From assembly GCA_001804805.1 (NCBI GenBank), contig MHBH01000026.1, forward strand, positions 62,001-126,000: a stretch of 64,000 nt of DNA, read 5' to 3'. The position numbers and the translations under genes were made by a program. This DNA comes from Lentisphaerae bacterium GWF2_49_21 (GTDB lineage: Bacteria > Verrucomicrobiota > Lentisphaeria > Victivallales > GWF2-50-93). How positions within the stretch are numbered: the stretch's first letter is position 1; each line of letters opens with the position of its first letter. The notes beneath the pieces are model-generated. The model did not search any database. It worked only from the letters and a program-made list of their open reading frames with translations, and had not been told where the DNA came from. Below, one piece after another: positions 1 to 8,172 of this stretch.

Positions 1-2
1 TG

Positions 3-764
3 AACTGCGAAGCTGAGACCTCGGCGGCCTTCAAGGCCTGCGGAGCGCTTCCGGAACAGATACATCTGAACGACCTCCTTTCAGGAAGCCGCAGGATGAA
101 TGAGTTCCACGTACTGGTCTTCATAGGAGGATTTTCGTTCGGAGACCATCTCGGATCAGGTACCGTCTTCGCGAACAAGATAAAGTTCCGCATGTCGGAA
201 CAGCTTCAGAAGTTCGTCTCCGACGGCAAGCTCGTGATAGGCATATGCAACGGATTCCAGACGCTTACCCGTCTCGGACTTGTTCCCGCCCTCGACGGCA
301 GATATTTCACACAGCAGGCCGCCCTGGCGCATAATGATATCGGCACCTTCAGGGACGACTGGATCTGTCTCAAGGCCAATCCGAAATGCAAATGCGTCTT
401 CACAAGAGGAATTGACAGGATATTCCTTCCGATAAGGCATGGAGAAGGCAAATTTGTCGCAGATGACAAAGTTCTCAAAAGGATAGAAAAGCAGAACCTT
501 GTAGCCCTGCGCTATTGCGATGAAAAAGGCAATGTGAAATGCAAGTTCCCGCATAATCCCAACGGTTCCCTCAACAGCATAGCGGGAATCTGCGACGAGA
601 CCGGTAGAGTTTTCGGACTGATGCCGCACCCCGAGGCATATCTTTCGCCGTTCAATTCGCCATATTGGACGACTGAAAAGCTAAATGGCAAACTTCCCAG
701 GGAAGGCCAAGGCATGGTGATATTCCGCAACGCAGTGGACTTCGCCGCCGAAAACCTGATCTGA
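3..764 (+). CDS. purQ: Phosphoribosylformylglycinamidine synthase, glutamine amidotransferase subunit (5' truncated)
   Basis: Class I glutamine amidotransferase of de novo purine synthesis: it supplies ammonia from glutamine to convert FGAR to FGAM. The reading frame is open from base 3, so the start lies outside the window; 253 residues are visible. The nucleophile elbow GICNGFQ (Cys about visible residue 82) and the distal His-Glu pair in PHPEAY (about residue 209) complete the catalytic triad. FIGGFSFGDHLGSG is the glycine-rich oxyanion segment typical of PurQ and of the PurL C-terminus. It could therefore be the C-terminal domain of a large fused PurL rather than a separate PurQ; the upstream sequence would decide. 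The stop at 762-764 is followed by a CACAGAG-type repeat. Confidence 0.9.
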   Translation, partial: NCEAETSAAFKACGALPEQIHLNDLLSGSRRMNEFHVLVFIGGFSFGDHLGSGTVFANKIKFRMSEQLQKFVSDGKLVIGICNGFQTLTRLGLVPALDGRYFTQQAALAHNDIGTFRDDWICLKANPKCKCVFTRGIDRIFLPIRHGEGKFVADDKVLKRIEKQNLVALRYCDEKGNVKCKFPHNPNGSLNSIAGICDETGRVFGLMPHPEAYLSPFNSPYWTTEKLNGKLPREGQGMVIFRNAVDFAAENLI

Positions 765-776
765 GAGTTTGTTTCT

Positions 777-885
777 CGCACAGAGCCACAAAGTCACAGA
801 GAGAATATGTTCTGAATAGTTTTAGTTTTTAAAATCCATATTATAAGAAAATTTAACTTAGTGGCGTTGTGCCTTTGTGAGAGAT
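777..885. repeat. CACAGAG-type intergenic repeat, two opposite-facing copies
   Basis: 777-803 is built of repeated CACAGAG/CACAAAG words. 860-885 reads the same kind of text on the other strand (GTGGCGTTGTGCCTTTGTG). The pair fills the gap between purQ and the orphan fragment at 902. It belongs to the same style of sequence as the copies at 44718, 51361, 51951 and 53811. Confidence 0.5.
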
Positions 886-901
886 ATTCTTTATTACTAT
901 T

Positions 902-1387
902 ATGGAACATCGGAAGACATCTGACTTCATCGACAGGCTTATTCATCTCGAGGGAATTGATTTTCCTGAGCTTGTGCTCCGTCCCGATTCGCTGGAATGC
1001 GAACTCGGAAATTCTAAAATTGAACTTCCAGCTGCGGAATTCGCAGTTCTCTGGATGTTGGCCATACGATGCAAGAACTCCCTGCCTCCGATAAAGGGGA
1101 TTCCATCCCTGCTTGAGGAGTTCAAGGCCTTTACAGATTCCATCTCCTCTTCCGTAATGCCGGGAATCAACAATTCTGCGAGATTCCCTGGCCGACCCGG
1201 GTCGTCTCGGGCAGGCGCAGATTTTACTGAAAAGGAATTGATGAAGGTGGTCGAATCCCTGTCGGAGAAGATCAAATCTGCCGTCACTTCCAAACAGGGG
1301 CTCGATTATATGATTCCTGAAAAAGGCAATTCTTCCTTCAGCATTATCATGCCCGCCTCGAAAATATTCTGTCCACGGAACTATTGA
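902..1387 (+). CDS. Orphan C-terminal fragment resembling CRISPR-associated Csm6-like/ring-nuclease family (TIGR02584)
   Basis: 161 codons. The patterns IELPAAEFAVLWMLAIR (about residues 40-56) and, near the C-terminus, SEKIKSAV...YMIPEKGNSSFSIIMP resemble the C-terminal winged-helix-like half of the TIGR02584/NE0113 family, where an N-terminal CARF-type domain of roughly 200 residues normally precedes it. That domain is absent: the same frame has a stop at 878-880, and the DNA just upstream is CACAGAG-type repeat. No cas gene or CRISPR array is in view. It is either a decayed remnant or a stand-alone domain. The family assignment rests on remembered motif similarity and is moderate; no ribosome-binding site is obvious before the ATG. 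Confidence 0.4.
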   Translation: MEHRKTSDFIDRLIHLEGIDFPELVLRPDSLECELGNSKIELPAAEFAVLWMLAIRCKNSLPPIKGIPSLLEEFKAFTDSISSSVMPGINNSARFPGRPGSSRAGADFTEKELMKVVESLSEKIKSAVTSKQGLDYMIPEKGNSSFSIIMPASKIFCPRNY

Positions 1388-1443
1388 TTTGAAAGGGATT
1401 GAAACATGAAATTGAAGATGAATCTCAAATTATAAATAGGGAG

Positions 1444-3033
1444 ATGAAGATGAGAATGAAAAGACTGCTGTTCGCGGCCGCAATGGTGATGGCAATCTGT
1501 TCCTATGCCGATGTCAAGGTTTCGAACCTCTTCAGCGACAATCTGGTCCTGCAGAGGGATGTTCCGGTCCCGGTATGGGGCACCGCTGATGCTGGAGAAA
1601 AGGTGACAGTGAAGATAGGAGAGACGGAAGCTTCCGCAGTTGCAGATGAAAAAGGGAAATGGATGGTAAAACTTCCGGCGATGAAGATGAATTCCGTTCC
1701 ACAGGAGATGATGATCGCAGGCAAGAATCCGATCACCTTGAAGAATGTGCTCATCGGCGATGTCTGGATCTGCTCTGGACAGTCGAACATGGAAATGGCT
1801 CTTGGCGGATGCAACGCGAAGGAAGACGTGGATTCGGCGAATTTTCCAAATATACGCAGGATTAAGTTCGACCACCGTACTGCATATCAGCCGGAAAACG
1901 ATGTTCCTAGAAAATGGGATGTCTGCACTCCGCAGAGTGCCCCGGGATTCACTGCGGTTGGATTCTATTTCGCGAGAAAGGTCCAGAAGGAGACAGGAGT
2001 TCCGATCGGACTTATCGACAACAACTGGGGCGGCACCCGAATTGAGCCATGGATTGCACCATGCGGATTCGAGATGGAAAAGTCGCTTTTGGGCATGTCT
2101 GATGAACTCAAGAAGGTCGAACAGTCTTACCGGGCTGATCTAGCAAAGTCCCTTGATAGTTTTGAAAAATGGATTCCCGAAGCCAGGAAGGCGCTTGCGT
2201 CAAATACCGCCGTTCCCGCACAGCCTCCAATGCCCGGAAATCCTAAGAGCAGCTCACCCTCGGCAATCTACAACGGCCAGATTTGCCCGATAGTTCCTTT
2301 TGCGATAAAGGGCGCACTATGGTACCAGGGAGAGTCGAATGGCGGCGAAGGCGATGAGTATTATGCAAAAACGCGCGCCCTGATAGGTGGATGGCGCAAG
2401 ATTTTTGAAGTCGGGGATTTCCCGTTCTATTTTGTCCAACTGGCCAATTTCCAGCAGCCCAATGATAATCCCCAGGGCGGAGATGGCTGGGCACGTCTGC
2501 GCATGGCGCAGCTGAAGAGCCTGCAGATACCAAATACCGGCATGGCAGTGGCGATCGAACTTGCCGATGCCAATAATCCTGGAGATATCCATCCGAAGAA
2601 CAAGTTCGATGTCGGAGAACGTCTTGCATTATGGGCCCTGGCAAAGGACTATGGCAAGAAGGATCTTGTATACAGCGGACCTCTCTACAAGTCCATGAAG
2701 GTTGAAGACAACAAGATCCGTTTGGAATTTGATTCGGTCGGAAGCGGCCTGATGGTTGGAAAGAAGGAAGGCAGGAAACCGACCGTAGAAGACAAGGATG
2801 GAAAACTCAAACGATTTGCCATCGCCGGTGAAGACAAGAAATGGGTGTGGGCCGACGCTGTCATAGAGCCTTCGACAAGCTCAGGCCAGGCGGCTAATAC
2901 TGTTGTGGTATCAAGCCCTGAAGTTCCCAAGCCGGTTGCAGTGCGCTACGCATTCACAATGAATCCAGCCGGCTGCAACCTCTACAACAAGGAAGGACTG
3001 CCGGCATCGCCGTTCAGGACGGATGACTGGTGA
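1444..3033 (+). CDS. Secreted sialate O-acetylesterase
   Basis: SGNH-type carbohydrate esterase predicted to remove O-acetyl groups from sialic acids or related glycans in the periplasm or outside the cell. A signal peptide (MKRLLFAAAMVMAICSYA) starts the protein. A beta-sandwich segment (SNLFSDNLVLQRDVPVPVWG) precedes the esterase domain with block I DVWICSGQSNMEM (Ser near residue 105) and GALWYQGESNGGEGDEYY. An AGGGAG stretch ends at 1443, so the ATGs at 1444, 1450 or 1456 are favoured over the one at 1399, which would bury the signal peptide. Near the C-terminus a REP-like sequence (2872-2895) is translated as PSTSSGQA, an apparent in-frame insertion. The enzyme fits with the sulfatases and glycosidases downstream. 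Confidence 0.88.
   Translation: MKMRMKRLLFAAAMVMAICSYADVKVSNLFSDNLVLQRDVPVPVWGTADAGEKVTVKIGETEASAVADEKGKWMVKLPAMKMNSVPQEMMIAGKNPITLKNVLIGDVWICSGQSNMEMALGGCNAKEDVDSANFPNIRRIKFDHRTAYQPENDVPRKWDVCTPQSAPGFTAVGFYFARKVQKETGVPIGLIDNNWGGTRIEPWIAPCGFEMEKSLLGMSDELKKVEQSYRADLAKSLDSFEKWIPEARKALASNTAVPAQPPMPGNPKSSSPSAIYNGQICPIVPFAIKGALWYQGESNGGEGDEYYAKTRALIGGWRKIFEVGDFPFYFVQLANFQQPNDNPQGGDGWARLRMAQLKSLQIPNTGMAVAIELADANNPGDIHPKNKFDVGERLALWALAKDYGKKDLVYSGPLYKSMKVEDNKIRLEFDSVGSGLMVGKKEGRKPTVEDKDGKLKRFAIAGEDKKWVWADAVIEPSTSSGQAANTVVVSSPEVPKPVAVRYAFTMNPAGCNLYNKEGLPASPFRTDDW
2872..2895. repeat. REP-like TTCGACAAGCTCAGG element inside a coding region
   Basis: The TTCGACAAGCTCAGG core lies within the sialate esterase gene and reads PSTSSGQA in frame; the reverse strand reads PELVEG. 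The same core is a widely dispersed, usually intergenic, repeat in many uncultured bacteria (from memory). Confidence 0.55.
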
Positions 3034-3036
3034 TAG

Positions 3037-3054
3037 ATTTTGCAGATGCAAAAT
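3037..3054. terminator. Hairpin between convergent esterase and metY genes
   Basis: ATTTTGCA and TGCAAAAT form a perfect 8-bp stem around GA. It lies directly after the esterase stop and just beyond the metY stop, so it could act as a bidirectional terminator. It also resembles the ATAAATTTT palindrome family seen elsewhere in the window. Confidence 0.5.
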
Positions 3055-3057
3055 TTA

Positions 3058-4353
3058 TTATTTCTGGGACTTCTCCAGAGCCTGGTCGAAGTCGGCGATA
3101 ATATCCTCGATATTCTCGATGCCGACGGATATGCGCACGAACTCCGGAGTGACTCCTGATGCCTTCTGGGCTTCAGGACTCATCTGCTGGTGGCTTGTCG
3201 AGGCCGGATGCAACACGAGTGTTTTTGCATCGCCAACGTTGGCCAGATGGCTTGCGAGCTTCACTGAATCGATGAACTTTACCGCTGCCTTGTGTCCGCC
3301 TTTGACTCCGAATCCGAATACGGAACCGAAACCGCCCTTGAGATATTTCGAGGCGACCTTGTGGTATGGATGTTCCGGAAGTCCGGTATAGCTGACCCAG
3401 TCGACAAGCTTGTGCTTCTTCAGATATTCCGCAAGGGCGATCGCATTCTCATTGTGGGCTTTCATCCTCAACGGAAGTGTTTCAATGCCCTGCAGGAACA
3501 TGAAGGAGTTGAACGGGCTCGGGCAGAATCCGATGTTCCTCATTCCCTGGATCCTCGCCTTGATTATGTAGGCGATGTTTCCGGCGCCGGGTACATTTTT
3601 CAATGCATCCCAGTAGACGATCCCGTGATAGCTGTCATCGGGAGTTGTGAACTCCGGGAAACGTCCTGAAGACCAGTCGAATTTTCCGCTGTCGATGATT
3701 ATCCCGCCGATTGAAGTGCCGTGTCCGCCAATCCATTTTGTGCATGAATGGACGACGACGTCAGCTCCGTGTTCAATAGGTTTGCACAGTATCGGCGCGA
3801 AGGTGTTGTCGATGAAGAGAGGAAGTCCTTCCGCATGTGCGGCTTTCGCAATTCCACCGATGTCAGGAACATCGCCCTTGGGATTGCCGATGGTCTCGGC
3901 ATACACGAGCTTTGTGTTCTTCTTGATCGCCTTCTTCACCTTTTCAGGATTGATGTCGTCAATGAAGGTCACTTCGATCCCGAATCTCGGCAGTGTGAAG
4001 CGGAAAAGAGTGTCCGTGCCTCCGTAGAGCGAGGCCGAACTGATGATATGGTCGCCTGCCTGGGCGATATTTGTGATAGCCAGGAAAATAGCAGCCATTC
4101 CGCTGGAGGTCCCGAGTGCGCCTGTACCGCCTTCAAGTGCTGCAAGGCGTTTCTCCCATACGTCCGTCGTCGGGTTCATCAGGCGTGTATAGATGTTGCC
4201 AAACTCCTTCAAGGCGAAAAGATTCGCCGCGTGTTCGGCGGACTTGAAGACATAGCTCGATGTCAGATACAATGGAACCGCCCTGGCCCCGGTCGTAGGA
4301 TCAGGAACCTGTCCAGCATGTAAAGTTATTGTTGAATCTCCGTGTTTTTTCAT
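3058..4353 (-). CDS. metY: O-acetylhomoserine sulfhydrylase
   Basis: PLP enzyme that makes homocysteine from O-acetylhomoserine and sulfide, in the cytoplasm. At 431 residues it matches the longer MetY branch of the Cys/Met metabolism PLP family rather than MetB/MetC at about 390. The N-terminal pattern TITLHAGQ..DPTTGARAVPLYLTSSYVF is characteristic, and the Schiff-base lysine is in HSCTKWIGGHGTSIGG (about residue 209). The C-terminus carries VRISVGIENIEDIIADFDQAL. A GAAAGGGA ribosome-binding site precedes the ATG. It lies downstream of cysK and an Rrf2 regulator on the same strand and probably belongs to one sulfur-assimilation regulon; a repeat-containing gap of about 180 bp separates it from cysK. 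Confidence 0.93.
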   Translation of the reverse strand: MKKHGDSTITLHAGQVPDPTTGARAVPLYLTSSYVFKSAEHAANLFALKEFGNIYTRLMNPTTDVWEKRLAALEGGTGALGTSSGMAAIFLAITNIAQAGDHIISSASLYGGTDTLFRFTLPRFGIEVTFIDDINPEKVKKAIKKNTKLVYAETIGNPKGDVPDIGGIAKAAHAEGLPLFIDNTFAPILCKPIEHGADVVVHSCTKWIGGHGTSIGGIIIDSGKFDWSSGRFPEFTTPDDSYHGIVYWDALKNVPGAGNIAYIIKARIQGMRNIGFCPSPFNSFMFLQGIETLPLRMKAHNENAIALAEYLKKHKLVDWVSYTGLPEHPYHKVASKYLKGGFGSVFGFGVKGGHKAAVKFIDSVKLASHLANVGDAKTLVLHPASTSHQQMSPEAQKASGVTPEFVRISVGIENIEDIIADFDQALEKSQK

Positions 4354-4410
4354 AGTATTGTTCCCTTTCTGTTATTTTTCAGTTAATTGATAAACTTTCG
4401 TTTTTAGATT

Positions 4411-4495
4411 CAGGTGTCGGGTGTCAGGTGTCAGAAAAAATCCTGGCAATCTGAATGCATATATCTTGCAGGTATTTCCTGAACACTGACACCTG
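4411..4495. repeat. GTGTCAG tandem words with distal inverted copy
   Basis: 4411-4434 repeats a 7-8 bp word (GTGTCGG, GTGTCAG, GTGTCAG). CAGGTGTCAG at 4425-4434 is matched by its exact reverse complement at 4486-4495. It occupies the cysK-metY gap and is one of the text-like intergenic repeats of this window. Confidence 0.55.
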
Positions 4496-4502
4496 AAAAC
4501 TT

Positions 4503-4526
4503 CCAATTGCTGACTTTTGCAATTGG
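4503..4526 (-). terminator. Hairpin downstream of cysK
   Basis: CCAATTGC and GCAATTGG form a perfect 8-bp stem with an 8-nt loop, six bases beyond the cysK stop codon. No strong U-tract follows, so its termination activity is uncertain. Confidence 0.4.
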
Positions 4527-4531
4527 CCCCG

Positions 4532-5452
4532 TCAATTGAAAAGAGCCGTCGTCAGATATCTTTCAGCGGTGTCGCAGATTATCACTACGACCTTTTTTCC
4601 TGCGTTTTCGGGACGTTCCGCCACTTTCAGGGCGCCCAGGACGTTCGCACCGGAGCTTATTCCACAGAAAATACCTTCTATCTTCGCAAGTTTCTTGGCC
4701 GTGTCAATTGCCTCCTCATCCTTTATTCTTATTATCTCGTCGATGATTTTCCTGTTCAGTATTTTTGGTATGAAACCGGCACCTATGCCTTGGATCGCGT
4801 GCTTTCCAGCCTTCTCCCCGGAAAGGATAGCCGAACTGTCGGGCTCCACCGCGATGATCTTCACGCCGGGCTTCCTCTCCTTGAGAACCTCTCCGACTCC
4901 GGTGATCGTCCCGCCCGTACCGACTCCTGCTACGAAGATGTCGACCTTGCCGTCAGTGTCCGCCCAGATCTCCTCGGCGGTAGTCTTCCTGTGGATCTCA
5001 GGATTGGCAGGATTCTCGAACTGCGAAGGCATGTAGGCCCCCGGATGTTCCTTCATGAGCTCCTGAGCCTTCTCGACGGCGCCTGTCATCCCCTTTGCTC
5101 CGGGGGTGAGGAAGATCTGCGCTCCGAGATATTCCATCATCATCCTTCTTTCAACGGACATGGTCTCCGGCATCGTTATGATGAGCTTGTAGCCTTTTGC
5201 GGCTGCGATCATCGCAAGACCGAGTCCTGTATTTCCGCTCGTAGGCTCGATCATCGTTCCTCCGGGTTTGAGTTTCCCGTCTTTCTCAGCTGTTTCAATC
5301 ATGCTCTTTGCGATTCTGTCCTTCACACTGGACATAGGATTGAAGAACTCCAGCTTTGCATAGATCTCTGCACCGTTTCCGGGCACCAGCCGGTTCAGCT
5401 TCACAAGCGGAGTGTTGCCTATCACCTTTGTTATGTCCTCATATATTTTCAT
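4532..5452 (-). CDS. cysK: Cysteine synthase A (O-acetylserine sulfhydrylase)
   Basis: PLP enzyme forming cysteine from O-acetylserine and sulfide. About 306 residues, normal for CysK. The PLP lysine is in NPMSSVKDRIAKSMI (about residue 42), the substrate-binding loop is PTSGNTGLG, and the phosphate-binding loop is GVGTGGTITG. The ATG at 5452 is chosen over an in-frame TTG at 5458 because AAGGAGA lies 7 bases upstream. The gene follows the Rrf2 regulator with a 26-base gap on the same strand, so the pair is likely an operon in which the regulator controls sulfur assimilation, as CymR does in Firmicutes. Confidence 0.95.
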   Translation of the reverse strand: MKIYEDITKVIGNTPLVKLNRLVPGNGAEIYAKLEFFNPMSSVKDRIAKSMIETAEKDGKLKPGGTMIEPTSGNTGLGLAMIAAAKGYKLIITMPETMSVERRMMMEYLGAQIFLTPGAKGMTGAVEKAQELMKEHPGAYMPSQFENPANPEIHRKTTAEEIWADTDGKVDIFVAGVGTGGTITGVGEVLKERKPGVKIIAVEPDSSAILSGEKAGKHAIQGIGAGFIPKILNRKIIDEIIRIKDEEAIDTAKKLAKIEGIFCGISSGANVLGALKVAERPENAGKKVVVIICDTAERYLTTALFN

Positions 5453-5478
5453 GCGCAATCTCCTTTTTTATGAAAAAA

Positions 5479-5913
5479 TCAAATTATATAATTTGCTGAA
5501 ATACCCTTGCTGTCCTCAAGAATCGACGCCAGCGTGATCTTGGAGGCCGTGCTCCTGATGGAATTTGCAATTTTCTTCCATACATTGATCATCTGGCAGT
5601 TCTTGCTCCTCGAACATGTCTTTGGGGCTGTCACACAGTCCACAAGACATAATTCCCCTTCAAAGAGCTCGATCACATCTAGCACTGTTATGTCTTCGGC
5701 TTTCTTGTTCAGGAAATAACCGCCGTTGCATCCGCGTGTCGTCCTTACAAGCCCTGCATTTTTCAGCGGGATCATGATCTGTTCCAGATAAGGTTCCGAA
5801 ATCTCCTGTTTTTTTGATATGGATTTGCCCTGCGAGGCCTTGCCTTCCTTGTTGTCAATTGCTATCTGCAGCAGTATCCTCAGCCCATATCTAGACTTTG
5901 TTGAAAGCTTCAT
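5479..5913 (-). CDS. Rrf2-family transcriptional regulator (CymR/IscR type)
   Basis: 144 residues starting MKLSTKSRYGLRILLQIA, the classic Rrf2 winged-helix N-terminus, with recognition segment ISEPYLEQIMIPLKNAGLV and wing RGCNGGYFL. A cysteine-rich stretch (about residues 92-109; Cys in CLVDC, KTC and KNC) matches the place where IscR binds its Fe-S cluster, although CymR-type proteins lack a cluster and sense cysteine synthase. Its position directly upstream of cysK argues for a CymR-like role; the four cysteines leave an Fe-S or redox sensor possible. A promoter is visible at 5944-5971 and an AAAGGA ribosome-binding site precedes the ATG. Confidence 0.9.
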   Translation of the reverse strand: MKLSTKSRYGLRILLQIAIDNKEGKASQGKSISKKQEISEPYLEQIMIPLKNAGLVRTTRGCNGGYFLNKKAEDITVLDVIELFEGELCLVDCVTAPKTCSRSKNCQMINVWKKIANSIRSTASKITLASILEDSKGISANYII

Positions 5914-5943
5914 TCAATGATATCCTTTAATGTTTATAAGGCT

Positions 5944-5971
5944 AGTATAGTATTGAGATAATTCTTTGCAA
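5944..5971 (-). promoter_or_regulatory. Sigma70-type promoter for the Rrf2-cysK operon
   Basis: On the minus strand TTGCAA (5971-5966) and TATACT (5949-5944) are separated by 16 bases, about 30 bases upstream of the Rrf2 start codon. Confidence 0.55.
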
Positions 5972-6000
5972 GGATGTTTTCATAGAAAAGTTGTTAGGCA

Positions 6001-6033
6001 TTGACAATAAATATATTATAATATATAATTGTC
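6001..6033 (+). promoter_or_regulatory. Consensus sigma70 promoter overlapping a palindromic operator candidate
   Basis: TTGACA (6001-6006), 17 bases, TATAAT (6024-6029): a perfect consensus upstream of the kinase gene. The spacer and -10 overlap a perfect 16-bp palindrome (6011-6026), and the outer GACAAT...ATTGTC arms (6003-6008, 6028-6033) extend the dyad. A dimeric repressor such as the divergent Rrf2 protein could bind here. Confidence 0.7.
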
Positions 6034-6088
6034 TTGAACAAGAGGAATTGGAATACTACAATACCTCTCAAATCCAAGGGCAATGGTC

Positions 6089-8128
6089 ATGTCGTCAATT
6101 TATTTCGTCTGTAAGGACTGCGGAGTCAGGATTGAAGCCGATGAAGACTTCAGCGGCGGTTCAGTGATATGCCCGAAATGCAGCTCCGAGCTGGAAGTGC
6201 CGTTGAAGGGGCTCATCAAGGGTCTTGATATTGGAGGATACATCCTTGAGGAAAGGATTGGAGCGGGCGGCATGGGCGAAGTCTGGCTGGCCCGACAGAT
6301 CTCCTTGGAACGCCATGTCGCACTCAAGATACTCTCCCCGAAACTCTGCAAGGACGGCGATTTCATAAACCGTTTCACAAAGGAAGCCAAGAATTCCGCA
6401 AAGCTTGTCCACCCGAACATTGTCACTGCGTATGACGGCGGTTTTGACAAGGGATTCCATTATCTGGCCGTCCAGTACATACAAGGAATTGAACTTGGCA
6501 TAAGATTGAAATTGGAGGGTGTCCTCTCCGAGAAGGAGGCCCTCCATGTCGTCAGGGGAATCGCCGAAGGCCTGTGCTATGCCTGGAACAAGTACAGGAT
6601 ACTCCACCGCGACATAAAACCTGCAAATATGATTGTTGACAAAGGAGGGATTCCGAAGCTTATGGACTTGGGAATCTCAAAGAGTCTCACTGAGGACATT
6701 TCACTCACCCTCACTGGATTCATCGTGGGAACACCAAGCTACATGAGCCCTGAACAGGCGAAAGGCGAGAAGGGCATAGATTGCAGGGCAGACATATATT
6801 CACTCGGAGTCACCCTCTACCAGCTTGTGACAGGCCGGCTGCCATATGAAGGGGAGAATACCATGGCAATATTGTCGAGCCAGATCTCAGACCCTTTCCC
6901 TCCTCCCAGGAAGAAAAATCCGGAGATTTCAGAACAGTGTTCTGTTCTCCTGGAAATAATGATGGCAAAGTCTCCGGACAAAAGACAGAAGGACTGGGAG
7001 GAAGTGATCAGGGACATTGATCTTTTACTCGAAGGTAAAATGCCGCAGTCCCGGAAACGTAATCAGAGCGTAGTTGCCGCCCTGGGCAATGTTTTCAGCA
7101 GGATTTCCGAAGCAGGATCGATTGTAATCAAAGGAACTGATTCTCCGGACATGAAAAAAAGACAGATGAAAATAATTTATACCGTAGGACTGACAACTCT
7201 CCTCATAATAGTTTTGTTCATTTCAGCAGCACTGATGAAAAAAGCCGGTAACTGCAGGAATGACAGGGCTGCGAAAATCGCAGACAAAGAAGAAATCGAA
7301 AAGAAGCAGAATAAGATCGAGCCGGAAAAGAAGATTGAAAAAGCTGCTGCGGTTCCAGTGAAGGTGGATCCGGCTCCTGGAAAACCGAAAATAAGCACTC
7401 CTGATCAGCTGAAGGAGGAGCTGGCAAGGAAAAATCCTAAAGTTTCCTTTGACAAAGGATTCATAAGGATTGAAGACGGGAAATGGACAATCAATCTGGA
7501 ATCCCCGGCCATCACGGATATTTCCCCTTTGGCAGACCTTCCAATCAAGGGACTGAGCCTGAATGGCACGAATGTCACCGATATAAATCCTCTGAAAGGA
7601 CTTCCAATCACCTACATCAACTTGAGCGGACTCAGGATCAGCGACTTTGGACCTTTAAAGGGGATGCCGCTTGATTCAGCCTGTTTTGTAAACTCTCAGA
7701 TCAAGGATCTTTCAGTTATTGACAATAAGAATATGCATTGCCTTATGATCATAAATGCTCCTGTAGAAGACATTTCCCCTCTTGCGGGCATGAAGCTTAC
7801 AAAGCTCTGGCTTGTGAACACAAAAGTTTCAGATCTGAGACCGTTGAAGGGAATGGATCTTCATGAACTCGCCATTGACAATACACAGGTGAAGGATCTT
7901 TCTCCACTAAAGGGAATGCCTCTTGAAATACTGGCTTTCACACCCGGCAATTTCGGTCCGAAGGACATGTCCTTGCTCCATGACGAGATGAAATCGCTCA
8001 AATATATTGGCTCCAGCCTGAGCGATGTAAGTCAGAACAAGCAGACGGCTGAAGAGTTCTGGAAGAAATTCCAAGAGAGAAACATGAAGAACAATGACAC
8101 ACAGCGTCCACCGCCACCGAGAAGATGA
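6089..8128 (+). CDS. Membrane-anchored Ser/Thr protein kinase with N-terminal zinc ribbon and LRR-like C-terminus
   Basis: Domain order: a zinc ribbon (CKDC...CPKC, residues 7-36), a PknB-type kinase domain with glycine loop GAGGMGEVW (about 57-66), VALK lysine, HRDIKPAN (about 176-183), MDLG in place of DFG, and SPEQAKG; one transmembrane helix (about 365-386); a Lys/Glu-rich linker; and six or so internalin-like repeats (pattern ISPLAG/LKGMPL, about 470-640). The cytoplasmic kinase would be coupled to an outer or periplasmic LRR sensor, a layout common in PVC bacteria. The ATG at 6089 has AAGGG 8 bases upstream; one at 6083 is too close. The DFG-to-DLG change is tolerated in active kinases. 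Partners cannot be told from the context. Confidence 0.9.
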   Translation: MSSIYFVCKDCGVRIEADEDFSGGSVICPKCSSELEVPLKGLIKGLDIGGYILEERIGAGGMGEVWLARQISLERHVALKILSPKLCKDGDFINRFTKEAKNSAKLVHPNIVTAYDGGFDKGFHYLAVQYIQGIELGIRLKLEGVLSEKEALHVVRGIAEGLCYAWNKYRILHRDIKPANMIVDKGGIPKLMDLGISKSLTEDISLTLTGFIVGTPSYMSPEQAKGEKGIDCRADIYSLGVTLYQLVTGRLPYEGENTMAILSSQISDPFPPPRKKNPEISEQCSVLLEIMMAKSPDKRQKDWEEVIRDIDLLLEGKMPQSRKRNQSVVAALGNVFSRISEAGSIVIKGTDSPDMKKRQMKIIYTVGLTTLLIIVLFISAALMKKAGNCRNDRAAKIADKEEIEKKQNKIEPEKKIEKAAAVPVKVDPAPGKPKISTPDQLKEELARKNPKVSFDKGFIRIEDGKWTINLESPAITDISPLADLPIKGLSLNGTNVTDINPLKGLPITYINLSGLRISDFGPLKGMPLDSACFVNSQIKDLSVIDNKNMHCLMIINAPVEDISPLAGMKLTKLWLVNTKVSDLRPLKGMDLHELAIDNTQVKDLSPLKGMPLEILAFTPGNFGPKDMSLLHDEMKSLKYIGSSLSDVSQNKQTAEEFWKKFQERNMKNNDTQRPPPPRR

Positions 8129-8131
8129 ATG

Positions 8132-8166
8132 CAGTATGAAATACTGACAATTGCAAGCTGCAATTG
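8132..8166. terminator. Paired hairpins between convergent kinase and AraC genes
   Basis: CAGTAT/ATACTG (8132-8146) is followed by CAATTGCA-AGC-TGCAATTG (8148-8166), a perfect 8-bp stem with a 3-nt loop. It lies between two convergent genes and is a probable shared terminator. Confidence 0.5.
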
Positions 8167-8172
8167 ACTCGA

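Noticed and set aside
4354-4531. Riboswitch or attenuator before metY
   Set aside because: The gap contains GTGTCAG-type repeats and a hairpin but no recognised riboswitch core.
4517-5473. A 318-codon open frame on the plus strand
   Set aside because: Antisense to cysK, which has all family motifs. The frame has a protein sequence rich in Cys, Arg, His and Ser typical of shadows.
7177-7427. Open frames opposite the kinase membrane segment
   Set aside because: Antisense shadows of a hydrophobic and Lys/Glu-rich region with no independent signal.
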